Origin: Poriferisodalis sp965198245
GTDB taxonomy: Bacteria; Actinomycetota; Acidimicrobiia; Acidimicrobiales; Poriferisodalaceae
Reading direction: 5' to 3'
Length of the DNA stretch: 64,000 nucleotides
Assembly (NCBI RefSeq): GCF_965198245.1
Contig: NZ_OZ240249.1
Location: 1,798,001 to 1,862,000 of the forward strand
The notes beneath the pieces were generated by a model. The model ran no database searches and was not told the origin of the DNA. It saw only the letters and a program-made list of their open reading frames with translations. Numbering within the stretch: position 1 is the first letter of the stretch; each line of letters opens with the position of its first letter. Positions 1 to 9,691 of this stretch are shown here, piece after piece. Made by a program: the position numbers and the translations under genes.

Positions 1-120
1 GTACTCGTAGACCTTCATCTCGGCGGTGACCTCGTCGCGCTTGCGTGGGGCTGACCCAGTAGCCCTCAGGGTGGCCGTCCACCACGAGTTCGCGGCCGTC
101 CCGCCGCAGCACGGCACCGC
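1..120 (-). pseudogene. remnant of a second mmsA (methylmalonate-semialdehyde dehydrogenase) copy
   Basis: This stretch aligns in the same orientation with the interior of the intact mmsA gene (about 1794-1912), which encodes the region around GYWVGPTLLDEV. The match fades after about position 120. Compared with the intact gene it carries one extra base between about positions 30 and 50, so the reading frame is broken. The part corresponding to the C-terminus would lie beyond the left edge. Either a truncated duplicate or the damaged end of a paralogue outside the window would explain it. Confidence 0.6.
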
Positions 121-254
121 CCCCTCGAATCCCACCCCGAAATAGCCAACCTCAGTGCCGCCCAGCTCGAAACCGGGCAACAGACTTGAGACGAGACACC
201 ACTGCACGGACCGTCCCTGCTTGGATGCGCAGCCCCGCGAAACGGCGTCGGGCG

Positions 255-1346
255 TCAGATAGGGAAGCGGCGGCAGAGCCAGTCGGCGAGGAGCGGGTCG
301 ATGACTTCGAGTCGCTCTTGGGCGCGGCGCACGATGCCGTTGCCGATCAGTTTCTCGGCGGCGTCTTGGGCGCTGCCGGGGGGAAGCTCAAGTGCCGACG
401 CAGCGGCGCCGTAGATACTGCCGCCCGCAGCGATGGCTCGCAGCGTTTTTTGCTGGCCGGTTGGCAGCAGGCTGAAGATACGTTCGGAGGCTGCGTTGAC
501 GTTGGTGCGCACCTCGGCGAGTGCCGCCTCCCATGCCGGCATATCGGCCGTCTCGCCCGGCTCGACACGTCTCCAGAGGGCATCTGCGAGTTGCATGGCA
601 CGTTGGGGGTGCCCGGCGGCGAACGCAACGATCCGGCTGGTGATTCCTCCGGTGTGCCGCTGCGTGGTCTCGAAGCCGTCTTCGACGATGTGGCCGACGG
701 CGGCGTCGCTGAGCGGTCCGATTTCCACCAGGTCGGCTTGAGCGAAGAAGGGCTGGGTCTGCTCGCTGAACAGCGCTCGCATCGTTGAGGGTTCCGAGCC
801 AGCGAAGACGATGCCGAGCGACTGGAAGTGATGCTGCAACTCGGTCCGCAGCACCCCCGCACCTCCTTGGATGTTGGCGACGCCTGAGAACTCGTCGAAT
901 ACGACGAACAGGTCGTGACGCTGCGCTGCTGAGGTGAGCACTCCGAGCAGGTTGCGCAACGACAACACCGGGTCGGGACGATACTTGGGGCTGCGAGTGA
1001 GCTCGACGCCCAGCACCCCGATGCGCAGCGCCACCGTGGCAGCGATGGAGTCGAGCGCTCGGCGTACGGGACCGACGACGGACGCGAGACCGCGGTCGAC
1101 CGCCGCGGCGAAGTCGGCCATCGACGTGAGCTGGTAGAGGTCGATCCACACAGGTTGTGGGCCGACGGCAGCCAAGTCGGCCGCCACGCGCTTGAGCAGG
1201 CTTGTCTTGCCGAAACGTCGCGGCCCCACCAACGCGGTCAACCGCCGATCCGCGATTCGCTGGGCGAGATCGACAGCGAGGCTCTCGCGGCCTGTCACCT
1301 GCTCGGGTCGTAACGGTCCGTGATGCGGAAACGGACTCCGGTCCAT
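255..1346 (-). CDS. stand-alone AAA/STAND-like ATPase with C-terminal helical region
   Basis: A 363-residue P-loop ATPase of the archaeal-ATPase/AAA_16-like type. Walker A is GPRRFGKT (about 41-48), Walker B is VVFDEFS (about 148-154), and a GSEPS stretch follows in a sensor-1-like place. The C-terminal 100 residues look like a winged-helix region (ending ADWLCRRFPI). No signal peptide or membrane segment is visible. I prefer the ATG at 1346 over the in-frame TTG at 1388 because a TATGCT hexamer lies 6 nt upstream of the ATG. Palindromic GAGT/ACTC boxes overlap that promoter and suggest local regulation. The gene lies between an mmsA remnant and the intact mmsA. Its function is unknown; relatives are often mobile and sit in variable regions. 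Confidence 0.75.
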   Translation of the reverse strand: MDRSPFPHHGPLRPEQVTGRESLAVDLAQRIADRRLTALVGPRRFGKTSLLKRVAADLAAVGPQPVWIDLYQLTSMADFAAAVDRGLASVVGPVRRALDSIAATVALRIGVLGVELTRSPKYRPDPVLSLRNLLGVLTSAAQRHDLFVVFDEFSGVANIQGGAGVLRTELQHHFQSLGIVFAGSEPSTMRALFSEQTQPFFAQADLVEIGPLSDAAVGHIVEDGFETTQRHTGGITSRIVAFAAGHPQRAMQLADALWRRVEPGETADMPAWEAALAEVRTNVNAASERIFSLLPTGQQKTLRAIAAGGSIYGAAASALELPPGSAQDAAEKLIGNGIVRRAQERLEVIDPLLADWLCRRFPI

Positions 1347-1351
1347 GCCAC

Positions 1352-1397
1352 GAGCATACTCGGAGATTTTGAGTAAAAATACTCGCAAAAATGGAGT
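1352..1397. promoter_or_regulatory. candidate operator: palindromic GAGT/ACTC boxes
   Basis: On the plus strand there is GAGCATACTC (1352-1361), the perfect palindrome GAGTAAAAATACTC (1371-1384) and another GAGT at 1394-1397 that is inverted relative to ACTC at 1381-1384. The block is AT-rich in a GC-rich region and covers the -10 and -35 positions of the ATPase promoter. A regulator-binding role is inferred from position and symmetry only. Confidence 0.45.
1353..1358 (-). promoter_or_regulatory. -10-like hexamer of the ATPase gene
   Basis: TATGCT on the minus strand, 6 nt before the ATG at 1346. It lies inside the imperfect palindrome GAGTATGCTC, so a repressor bound there would block the -10 element. 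Confidence 0.5.
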
Positions 1398-1442
1398 AAT
1401 ACGGCCGCGATCTGGCTATGGGCGATAGCGGGCGCTGCTCCC

Positions 1443-2939
<1,497 letters not shown>

Positions 2940-2989
2940 GAGAGTCCTCCTTACCGGCAGCGCCGAGTGCCTGGCGAGCGCGCCGAATG

Positions 2990-3155
2990 ACGCATTGTCG
3001 CAGCCTTGCGGGGTGAACGGGAACGTACCTGGGGGGCGGCACCGGGAGCAGCGTTGCGAGGTGATCGAAAATGCTCTTGAGAGCGGCTCTGGAAGCAGCG
3101 TTGGAGGTTGATCGGAAACCCACTTGGGAGCGGGGCTGGGAGCAGCGTTCCGCTT
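2990..3155. repeat. degenerate 47-bp tandem repeat
   Basis: Two full units (3037-3083 and 3084-3130) align without gaps over 47 bp. They share the core AGCAGCGTTG and GATCG. A partial unit precedes them (about 2990-3036) and a partial one follows (3131 to about 3155). The array fills most of the gap between the divergent mmsA and VOC genes and ends just before the VOC promoter. Confidence 0.75.
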
Positions 3156-3168
3156 GGCGAGCTGTGGC

Positions 3169-3174
3169 TAGAGT
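3169..3174 (+). promoter_or_regulatory. -10-like hexamer of the VOC gene
   Basis: TAGAGT lies 7 nt upstream of the ATG at 3182 and there is no Shine-Dalgarno sequence, so a leaderless transcript is likely. Confidence 0.45.
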
Positions 3175-3181
3175 CCGCGCC

Positions 3182-3694
3182 ATGAGCGATGTGCAACCGA
3201 TTCCCGCCGACCGGCCCTTTGTCGTGCCCTACATGACGATCGGTGCCCGCACCGATGGTTCGCCCGGCGGTGCTGCCGATGCCATCGAGTGGTACACGGC
3301 CGCGTTCGGCGCCCGCGAGGCGCACCGGCAGTCCACGCCCGACGGCAGCAAGCTGATTCACGCCGAGCTTGTATTGGGCGACGGTCTGATCTTCCTGGCC
3401 GACGACTTTCCAGAGTTCTCCGGCTCGGAATCAGCCCCCGCTGCGCTCGGCGGCTCCTCGGTCACCATGCACCGTTACGTCGTCGACTGTGACGCCACCA
3501 TCGAGGCGGCCGTGGCGCAAGGTGCTGAGTTGACCATGCCGCCGACGGACATGTTCTGGGGAGATCGCTTCGGCGGCATCCGCGATCCCTTCGGTCACAA
3601 CTGGTCAATCGCCACCCACATGCGAGACGTGACCCCCGAAGAGATGGAAGCCGCAGCCGCCGAGATGTTCGCTGGCGGTCCGCCGGAAGGCTGA
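3182..3694 (+). CDS. VOC superfamily (glyoxalase/PhnB-like) protein
   Basis: A 170-residue protein with the two paired beta-alpha-beta-beta-beta modules of the vicinal oxygen chelate superfamily. PYMTIGAR opens the first module, AIEWYTAAFGARE is the typical first helix, and IRDPFGHNWSIATH ends the second module, giving a PhnB-like pattern. The substrate cannot be read from sequence. The ATG at 3182 is chosen because a TAGAGT hexamer is 7 nt upstream, although the frame is open further back into the repeat array. Three bases separate it from the following dehydrogenase, so the two are probably cotranscribed. The last 36 bp reappear as a fossil copy at 4685-4720. Confidence 0.8.
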   Translation: MSDVQPIPADRPFVVPYMTIGARTDGSPGGAADAIEWYTAAFGAREAHRQSTPDGSKLIHAELVLGDGLIFLADDFPEFSGSESAPAALGGSSVTMHRYVVDCDATIEAAVAQGAELTMPPTDMFWGDRFGGIRDPFGHNWSIATHMRDVTPEEMEAAAAEMFAGGPPEG

Positions 3695-3697
3695 TCC

Positions 3698-4651
3698 ATG
3701 GCCGTCACCGAACTCGCGGGACGTATTGCCGTGGTCACTGGCGGCGGCAACGGCATGGGCCGCGAGCTGGTGTGCCAGCTCGCAGTGGCAGGCGCACACG
3801 TAGCGGCGTGCGATCTCAATGATGAGACGCTGGAGCAGACCGCCGAGCTGGCCACGTCGCGGGCCGCCACCGGCGTGCGCATCACCACGCACTCGTGCGA
3901 TGTCACCGACGCAGATGCCGTGGCAGCGTTCGCCGCGGAAGTCGCCGAACAACACGACACCGACTACATCAACCTGCTGTTCAACAACGCTGGCATCGGC
4001 CACGGCGGCAGCTTCGTGATCGATGATCAGCGAGCTGCGTGGGACAAGACCTTCGAGGTGTGCTGGAACGGGGTACTGAACTGCGCTCGCGCCTTCATGA
4101 ACCTGCTCCTCCGCTCAGATGCGGCAGCGATCGTGAACACCAGCAGCGCCATGGCCGTCTGGGCGTCGCTCGGTCCAGGCGTGACGGACACGGCGTACTG
4201 CGCGGCAAAGTTCGCCGTCAAGGGCTTCACCGAGGCGCTCATGGTGGATCTCGCGCAGCACGCGCCCCACGTCAGCGCCCACGTAGTGATACCCGGCCAC
4301 ATCGGCACATTGATCGATCTGAACAGCGTCTCTGCTCACGGTCTCGATGCGCCGGTGTTGCGCAAGACCGTGGCGGCCCGGGGGGTGGCGCTCGATCAGT
4401 CCAGCGACACCGAGGTTGAGGCATTGGTCCTCGACCTCTACACGCGCTTTCGAGACGATGCCCCGACAACAGCAACCGAGGCCGCCCAGATCATCTTGGC
4501 GGGTGTCCTTGCGAGCGATTGGCGCATCCTGGTCGGCGATGACGCGCACGCCATCGACAATGCAGTGCGCGCCGATCCTGAGTCGGCTTACGAACCGGAG
4601 TTCTTCGAGCGGCTGCGCGACGCGGGCTACCTGCAGGCGTTCGGCCGCTAG
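3698..4651 (+). CDS. short-chain dehydrogenase/reductase, copy 1
   Basis: A 317-residue classical SDR. It has the nucleotide-binding motif TGGGNGMG (14-21), the structural motif NNAG (96-99) and the catalytic set Ser150, Tyr167 and Lys171 in YCAAK. The aspartate in ACDLN (Asp39) suggests a preference for NAD. The C-terminal 70 residues extend beyond a minimal SDR. The closest relative is the next gene, of identical length. The pair arose by tandem duplication with the tail of the VOC gene. The substrate is unknown; the neighbours (mmsA, DmdA-like) suggest oxidation of a small hydroxyacid or alcohol. Confidence 0.88.
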   Translation: MAVTELAGRIAVVTGGGNGMGRELVCQLAVAGAHVAACDLNDETLEQTAELATSRAATGVRITTHSCDVTDADAVAAFAAEVAEQHDTDYINLLFNNAGIGHGGSFVIDDQRAAWDKTFEVCWNGVLNCARAFMNLLLRSDAAAIVNTSSAMAVWASLGPGVTDTAYCAAKFAVKGFTEALMVDLAQHAPHVSAHVVIPGHIGTLIDLNSVSAHGLDAPVLRKTVAARGVALDQSSDTEVEALVLDLYTRFRDDAPTTATEAAQIILAGVLASDWRILVGDDAHAIDNAVRADPESAYEPEFFERLRDAGYLQAFGR

Positions 4652-4684
4652 CCGCGCACCGGTGCCGAGGTGCTCATACCACCT

Positions 4685-4720
4685 GCCGAGATGTTCGCGG
4701 GCGGCCCACCGGAAAGCTGA
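4685..4720 (+). pseudogene. fossil 3' end of the VOC gene
   Basis: These 36 bases, ending in a TGA, match the last 36 bases of the VOC gene (3659-3694) with only a few substitutions. They lie between the two dehydrogenases and mark the left boundary of the duplicated segment. Confidence 0.8.
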
Positions 4721-4850
4721 CCTGGCGAGGTCGCGTCCGGCTTTGACGCGGAAGCATCGTGACACTGCGAGACTTCAGCACTAGTTGACACGACCGACCA
4801 ACTCGCAGCACGGAGCCGCGTCTGCGTGCACAAGTGGGGGAGACAGACGC

Positions 4851-5804
4851 ATGGCTGTATCAAACTTTGCTGGGCGCATCGCAGTGGTGACCGGCGGCGG
4901 CACCGGCATGGGCCGTGAGTTGGTTCGCCAACTCGCGGCAGCGGGAGCGCATGTCGCTGCCTGCGACCTCAACCGCGAGACGCTTTCCGAGACAGCGAAA
5001 CTTGCCAGTCAGGACGCCTCCGAAGGGGTGCGCATCACGACACACCTGTGCAATGTCACCGATACTGACGCCGTCGCAGCGTTTGCGGCCGACGTCGCCG
5101 CTGCCCACGAGACCGACCACATCAACCTGCTGTTCAACAACGCCGGTATCAGCGGCGGCGGCAGTTTCGTCATCGATGATCAACGCGCAGCGTGGGACAA
5201 GACCTTCGAGGTGTGCTGGAACGGGGTACTGAATTGCGCACGTGCCTTCATGGACCTGCTCGTCCGCTCAGATGCGGCGGCGATGGTCAATACCAGCAGC
5301 ATCAACGGGTTTTGGGCGACCGTCGGGCCAGGCGCGCCCCACACGTCCTACTCCGCTGCGAAGTTCGCCGTGAAGGGCCTCACCGAAGCACTCATGGTGG
5401 ACCTCGCGCTCCACGCGCCGCACGTCAGCGCCCACGTCGTCATGCCCGGTCATATCGGCACCTCGATCGCGTTCAACAGCATCGAGGCGCATGGTCTCGA
5501 TATCCCACTGCGGCGCAAGACAATGGCGGCCCGGGGGATCCCAATCGATCAGTTCAGCGATGCCGAGATCGAGGCGCTGGTCGTCGATCGCAATACGCGT
5601 TTCCGTGTCGATGCCCCGACGACAGCCGCTCAAGCTGCCCAGATCATCCTGGCGGGAGTCCTCGCGGGCGATTGGCGGATCCTGGTCGGCGAAGATGCGC
5701 ACGCCATCGACACCGCAGTGCGTGCAGACCCTGAGTCCGCCTACGAACCGCAGTTCTTCGAGCGGCTGCGCGACGCAGGCCACTTGCAGGCGATTGGCAG
5801 CTAG
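4851..5804 (+). CDS. short-chain dehydrogenase/reductase, copy 2
   Basis: A 317-residue SDR, paralogous to the preceding one along its full length and with the same spacing of motifs: TGGGTGMG near the N-terminus, NNAG, and the active-site YSAAK around 167-171. The start at 4851 gives exactly the same length as copy 1 and is preceded by a purine-rich GGGGGAGA stretch; the frame is open about 22 codons further upstream, but there the paralogue match is lost. The region between NNAG and the catalytic tyrosine (SINGFWATVGPGAP against SAMAVWASLGPGVT) is among the most diverged parts, so substrate specificity may have shifted. It is followed 44 nt later by the DmdA-like gene and is probably in the same operon. 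Confidence 0.88.
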   Translation: MAVSNFAGRIAVVTGGGTGMGRELVRQLAAAGAHVAACDLNRETLSETAKLASQDASEGVRITTHLCNVTDTDAVAAFAADVAAAHETDHINLLFNNAGISGGGSFVIDDQRAAWDKTFEVCWNGVLNCARAFMDLLVRSDAAAMVNTSSINGFWATVGPGAPHTSYSAAKFAVKGLTEALMVDLALHAPHVSAHVVMPGHIGTSIAFNSIEAHGLDIPLRRKTMAARGIPIDQFSDAEIEALVVDRNTRFRVDAPTTAAQAAQIILAGVLAGDWRILVGEDAHAIDTAVRADPESAYEPQFFERLRDAGHLQAIGS

Positions 5805-5848
5805 CTGCGCACCGGTCGCTAGTTCGCCTCGCAGGGCTGGAGCTCGGG

Positions 5849-6991
5849 GTGGAGCTGATCATCGGTCCCCGGACCAAGATCACGCCGTTCACTGACCGCG
5901 CGGTAGCAGCAGGCATGACCAAGGCGATGGTCTACAACCACACCGTGCTGCCTATCAGCACCGATGATCCTGCTGCGGACTACCGGGCACTGACGGAATC
6001 TGCGGCGATCTGGGACGTCGGCTGCGAACGCCAAGTGCAGATCGCTGGACCAGATGCGCACCGGTTGGTCACGTATCTCTGCGCCCGAGATCTGCGGGGC
6101 CTCGAGGTCGGTGCAGCCCGTTATGCGCCGATGTGCGACTACGAAGGTCGCCTCGTCAACGACCCGATGGCGCTGCGCATCGATGAGACGACATTCTGGC
6201 TCTCGATTGCCGATAGCGACGTGCTGCTGTGGGCACGGGCGGTGGCGGGCGAAGGCGGATTCGACGTCGACGTGACCGAGCCGGACGTCTGGCCGCTTGC
6301 GATCCAAGGCCCCCGTTCCGCCGACGTCGTCGCAGCAGCTCTCGGAGACTGGGTACGCGAGTTGCGCTTCTTTGGTTTCGCGCACCACGTTCACAACGGC
6401 ATCCCCATGATCGTGTGTCGATCTGGGTGGTCCGGCCAGGGCGGTTTCGAGCTCTTCTTGATGGACGGCGCCAAAGGAGAGCAGCTCTGGGACTTGCTGT
6501 GGGAAGCGGGTCGGCCTTTCGGGCTTGCAGTGGGCGCGCCGAACAACGCCGAGCGCATCGAGAGCTTCCTGCTGTCCTTCGGCGGCGACACCGATCCCGA
6601 GACAGATCCAGACGAAGCCGGCATCCGCCGGTTCGTCGGCCTGGAAGACGATGGTGACCATCAAGCGGGTCACGACTTCATCGGCAAAGCCGCGCTGGTG
6701 GCTCGGCGGGCATCGGGCACTCAGCGACGCCTCGTCGGTCTCGTCGTCGATGGCGACCCGCCGTCGCCAATGCGATCGCCACGCACCGTGCAGTGCCCCG
6801 ACGGTCATCCAGTCGGCACGCTGCGAGCGCTTGCTCGCTCGCCGAGGTTCGACACCAACACCGGCCTCGCACTGCTCGATCCGCCCTGGTTCGAGCCGGA
6901 CACGGCGCTGCGGGTCAATCTCGACGGCATCGACCGCAGGGCCACGACAACGCCGCTGCCGTTCGACCTGCCTCGCCCGCAGTCCGAATAG
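5849..6991 (+). CDS. DmdA-like tetrahydrofolate-dependent methyltransferase (GcvT superfamily)
   Basis: A 380-residue member of the aminomethyltransferase fold. It resembles dimethylsulfoniopropionate demethylase (DmdA) more than GcvT: TPFTDRAVAAG near the start, VYNHTVLP, WDVGCERQV, WLSIADSDVLL, EPDVWPLAIQGP, and NAERIESFLLSFGGDTD, where SAR11 DmdA (recalled) has ERIESxLLSFGxDxD. GcvT has a different motif there. DmdA moves a methyl group from DMSP to tetrahydrofolate, giving methylmercaptopropionate. The start is a GTG with GGAG about 6 nt upstream. It lies at the end of the VOC-SDR-SDR run. The true substrate could be another sulfonium or quaternary ammonium compound. Confidence 0.72.
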   Translation: MELIIGPRTKITPFTDRAVAAGMTKAMVYNHTVLPISTDDPAADYRALTESAAIWDVGCERQVQIAGPDAHRLVTYLCARDLRGLEVGAARYAPMCDYEGRLVNDPMALRIDETTFWLSIADSDVLLWARAVAGEGGFDVDVTEPDVWPLAIQGPRSADVVAAALGDWVRELRFFGFAHHVHNGIPMIVCRSGWSGQGGFELFLMDGAKGEQLWDLLWEAGRPFGLAVGAPNNAERIESFLLSFGGDTDPETDPDEAGIRRFVGLEDDGDHQAGHDFIGKAALVARRASGTQRRLVGLVVDGDPPSPMRSPRTVQCPDGHPVGTLRALARSPRFDTNTGLALLDPPWFEPDTALRVNLDGIDRRATTTPLPFDLPRPQSE

Positions 6992-7018
6992 TCAGCGAGT
7001 CTGTCCGGTCAGCGCCGC

Positions 7019-7024
7019 TACCCT
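7019..7024 (+). promoter_or_regulatory. -10-like hexamer before the disrupted tRNA copy
   Basis: TACCCT lies 11 nt before the first tRNA-Gly copy. The same hexamer occurs 151 bp later at 7170-7175, 11 nt before the intact copy, so the promoter was duplicated with the gene. Confidence 0.4.
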
Positions 7025-7035
7025 CGTCGCTCTTC

Positions 7036-7134
7036 GCGGACGTAGTTCAACGGCCAGAACCTCAGCCTTCCAAGCTGATGATGCACGCGGCGCCTCTGGC
7101 GCCGCCATCGAGACGGCGATTCCCGTCGTCCGCT
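7036..7134 (+). pseudogene. disrupted tRNA-Gly(TCC) copy
   Basis: The acceptor, D and anticodon arms are identical to the intact copy at 7187. The 5' half of the T arm (GGGTTC) is replaced by about 33 bases, which makes the copy 99 instead of 72 nt. The inserted part holds a perfect hairpin, GCGGCGCC-TCT-GGCGCCGC (7087-7105). The 3' end, from GATTCCCG to the acceptor stem, is retained. The conserved TTCGA of the T loop is missing, so a normal tRNA fold is unlikely. Confidence 0.75.
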
Positions 7135-7186
7135 CGCTGGGGTTCGACAGTGCGCTATGTGCGCGCCGCTACCCTCGGCGCTCTTC

Positions 7187-7258
<72 letters not shown>

Positions 7259-7303
7259 CACTCGGCGTAATCCGAAGCGGGCACACCTCTCCGGCGCGGC
7301 CCC

Positions 7304-7984
7304 TTACGCAGCGCGAATCGGGCCGTCTTCGAGCACCTGGCGGTTCGCGATCACCTCGTCGATGATCCCGTACTCCTTGGCGGCTTCGGCATCCATGATG
7401 AAGTCGCGGTCGGTATCGGTGTGAATGCGCTCGATCTCCTGGCCGGTGTGGTGCGCAATGATCCGCTCAAGCCGTTCGCGCATCCGGTCGATCTCGCGCG
7501 CCGCCAACTCGATGTCGGTGGCTTGACCCATCGCCTGCCCGTAGGGCTGGTGCAGGAGCACTCGCGCATTGGGCAGCGCCATGCGCTTGCCCGGCGTGCC
7601 CGCAGCCAGCAGCACCGCAGCGGCAGACGCCGCTTGGCCGAGGCAGATTGTGGTGATGTCGTTGCGGATGTACTGGCTCGTGTCGTAAATGGCGAACAGC
7701 GAGCTGATGTCCCCACCGGGCGAGTTGATGTAGATGTTGATGTCCTTGTCGGGATTTTCCGACTCCAGGTGGATCAGCTGCGCGCACACCAGGTTGGCGA
7801 TGACATCGTCGATCGGCGTGCCCAAGAAGATGATGTTCTCCTTCAACAGCCGTGAGTACAGGTCGTACGCCCGCTCACCCCGATTGGTCTGTTCCACGAC
7901 GGTGGGCACGAGGTAATTGCGGGCACTGTGCCGTCCGGCGCTGATGTCAGATTGATCCGCGTGTGCGGAGAACTCGGTCGTCAC
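7304..7984 (-). CDS. clpP: ATP-dependent Clp protease proteolytic subunit
   Basis: A 226-residue ClpP serine peptidase, which forms the double-ring chamber fed by ClpX or ClpC. The catalytic triad is visible: Ser120 in GQAASAAA, His145 in LLHQPYG, and Asp194 in TDRD, with the spacing of the E. coli enzyme (25 and 49 residues). About 25 extra N-terminal residues precede the conserved part and would be a propeptide if cleaved. The GTG start overlaps the stop codon of tig (GTGA), so the two are translationally coupled. Only one clpP is present here, whereas actinobacteria often have two in tandem. Confidence 0.96.
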   Translation of the reverse strand: MTTEFSAHADQSDISAGRHSARNYLVPTVVEQTNRGERAYDLYSRLLKENIIFLGTPIDDVIANLVCAQLIHLESENPDKDINIYINSPGGDISSLFAIYDTSQYIRNDITTICLGQAASAAAVLLAAGTPGKRMALPNARVLLHQPYGQAMGQATDIELAAREIDRMRERLERIIAHHTGQEIERIHTDTDRDFIMDAEAAKEYGIIDEVIANRQVLEDGPIRAA

Positions 7985-9486
7985 GGTGTGTCCTTGTCGT
8001 CTTCGTCGCTTCGGGCTTCGGTGTCGTCAACGCTCTGCGAGTCATCGGGCGACGGGAATTCGAGCGCTGAGCGGTCGATGGTGTCGCCGTCCGGTCCAAT
8101 GAGTGTGGCGGCTTCGATGACCCATTGAAGCGCCTTGCCCTTGCAAATCGCTGATGTGAGGTGAGCGAGTCCATCGGCATCTGCCATGACGTCGCGCAAT
8201 TGGGCCGGGCTGCGGCCATCGTTGGCTGCCATCCCTTCCAACTCTGCGTCGATGTCATCGTCGTCGGCTTGCAGGCCTTCAGCCGTGGCCAGGGCGCGTA
8301 GAGCCAGATCCAAACGCACGCCACGCTCAGCATCGTCTCGCAATTCCCCGATGAACGACGCAGGCTCTTGGCCCGTTGCCTCCAACCAGTCCTCAATCGT
8401 CATGTTTCGCTGCTGCAGCCCGCTGCCCAGCTCTGACATGCGGTCTGCAATTGCCCCGCTCACCATGGCATCGGGAACCGGTCCATCGACAAGGCCGGCG
8501 AGTTGCTTCTGCACCTCGTCGCGCAGAGTCATATTGGCTTGCATGATGCGGCCGAAGCTCAGTTGCTGTGCCGTGGCCTCGCGAAGGTCCGCGATGCAGT
8601 CGTGCTCGGTGTTCTCGTCGACCCAGTCGTCGGTGAGCTCAGGCAGGACCAACTCCGACACCGTGTTGACGTTGATCTCGAAGTCGATCTCCATGTCGGG
8701 TTGCACCGGATGTGGCGCGCTGAACGACAACTCGATCCCGGCCTCGCAGCCGATGAGCTGCTCGTCAACCTCGGGCACGATGCCACCGCTGCCTACCTCA
8801 TAGAGGTAGTCCTGGGCTGAGAGTCCGGGCAGCGCCTCGCCGTCCACGGAACCCTCGATGTCGATCGTGACACGGTCGCCAACTTCCGCGGAGCGCTCCA
8901 CCTCCGCGATATCGGCAAACTGGCGGCGCGTCTCGTCGATGCGGGCGTCAATCTCGGACTCGGGCGGCTCGGGACTGGGGATCGCGACCTGCAGTTTCTT
9001 GTAGCCCGAGATCGACACCACCGGTCGGATCTCGACCGTCGCGTCGAACGCCACCGGCCCTTCGCTTCCGTCGAGAGTGAGCTCCAGTTCGGGCTGGTTC
9101 ACCACGTCGACGTGGTTGTCACGCACCGCCTGGGCGTAGTAGCGGGGCACCGCTTCTTCGAGCGCCTGTGCGCGCCCGACCTCGGATCCGAAGTGCGATT
9201 CCAGCACCCGTCGCGGTGCGCGGCCGGGTCGGAATCCGGGAATGCGCACCTCACGGGCCAGCTTGCGGAACGCAGCCTCGATGTCGGCGTCGAACGTCTC
9301 GGCGTCGACTTCAACGGTCAGCTTGACGCGGGGACCGACAATCCGTTCTGTCGCAGTCTCACCGTCGCTGGAGTCGTCGGTGTCGGGGTCAGCCGGTGTC
9401 TCGTCCTCGACTGGAGGATCGGGTTCAGAAACCGGCGCGGGCCCGATGAAATCCGCTGAATCCAGCGGCGTCAGCGTCGTCTTCAC
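7981..9486 (-). CDS. tig: trigger factor, ribosome-associated chaperone and peptidyl-prolyl isomerase
   Basis: This 501-residue protein carries the ribosome-binding domain (RKLAREVRIPGFRPGRAPRRV, containing the GFRxGxxP signature), a central FKBP-type isomerase domain (VGDRVTIDIEGSVDG to about residue 290), and a helical C-terminal domain. An acidic, disordered segment of about 50 residues (PDPPVEDETPADPDTDDSSD) precedes the conserved start and is unusual. A minus-strand TAGGCT hexamer ends 9 nt before the GTG at 9486, which supports this start and a leaderless transcript. It forms an operon with clpP and is divergent from clpX. Confidence 0.95.
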   Translation of the reverse strand: MKTTLTPLDSADFIGPAPVSEPDPPVEDETPADPDTDDSSDGETATERIVGPRVKLTVEVDAETFDADIEAAFRKLAREVRIPGFRPGRAPRRVLESHFGSEVGRAQALEEAVPRYYAQAVRDNHVDVVNQPELELTLDGSEGPVAFDATVEIRPVVSISGYKKLQVAIPSPEPPESEIDARIDETRRQFADIAEVERSAEVGDRVTIDIEGSVDGEALPGLSAQDYLYEVGSGGIVPEVDEQLIGCEAGIELSFSAPHPVQPDMEIDFEINVNTVSELVLPELTDDWVDENTEHDCIADLREATAQQLSFGRIMQANMTLRDEVQKQLAGLVDGPVPDAMVSGAIADRMSELGSGLQQRNMTIEDWLEATGQEPASFIGELRDDAERGVRLDLALRALATAEGLQADDDDIDAELEGMAANDGRSPAQLRDVMADADGLAHLTSAICKGKALQWVIEAATLIGPDGDTIDRSALEFPSPDDSQSVDDTEARSDEDDKDTP

Positions 9487-9495
9487 GAAGCGCAG

Positions 9496-9501
9496 AGCCT
9501 A
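9496..9501 (-). promoter_or_regulatory. -10-like hexamer of tig-clpP
   Basis: TAGGCT on the minus strand, 9 nt before the GTG of tig, in the divergent gap between tig and clpX. Confidence 0.45.
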
Positions 9502-9691
9502 CCGGTGCGTCTCGACCGCTCCCCGTGGATACCGAGTGGCCAGGATGAAACAGATCGCACTGTCCGGCGCGCGCTGTGCCATCCTTGGCGAGCAACCCTG
9601 AGCCGTCAACATTGGGGTCGCGTGCGGACGGGCCGTGTGCGAGCCTTGTACGGCAACCGACGACCAAGTCTCAGCAGGAGGGAGGTGCAGC

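Noticed and set aside
3071..3181. N-terminal extension of the first VOC protein into the 47-bp repeats
   Set aside because: The extension is translated repeat sequence and the family match begins right after the ATG at 3182.
7036..7134. tRNA with a long variable arm (Sec- or Ser-like)
   Set aside because: The anticodon and all other arms equal tRNA-Gly(TCC), and the T loop lacks TTCGA; a disrupted copy fits better.
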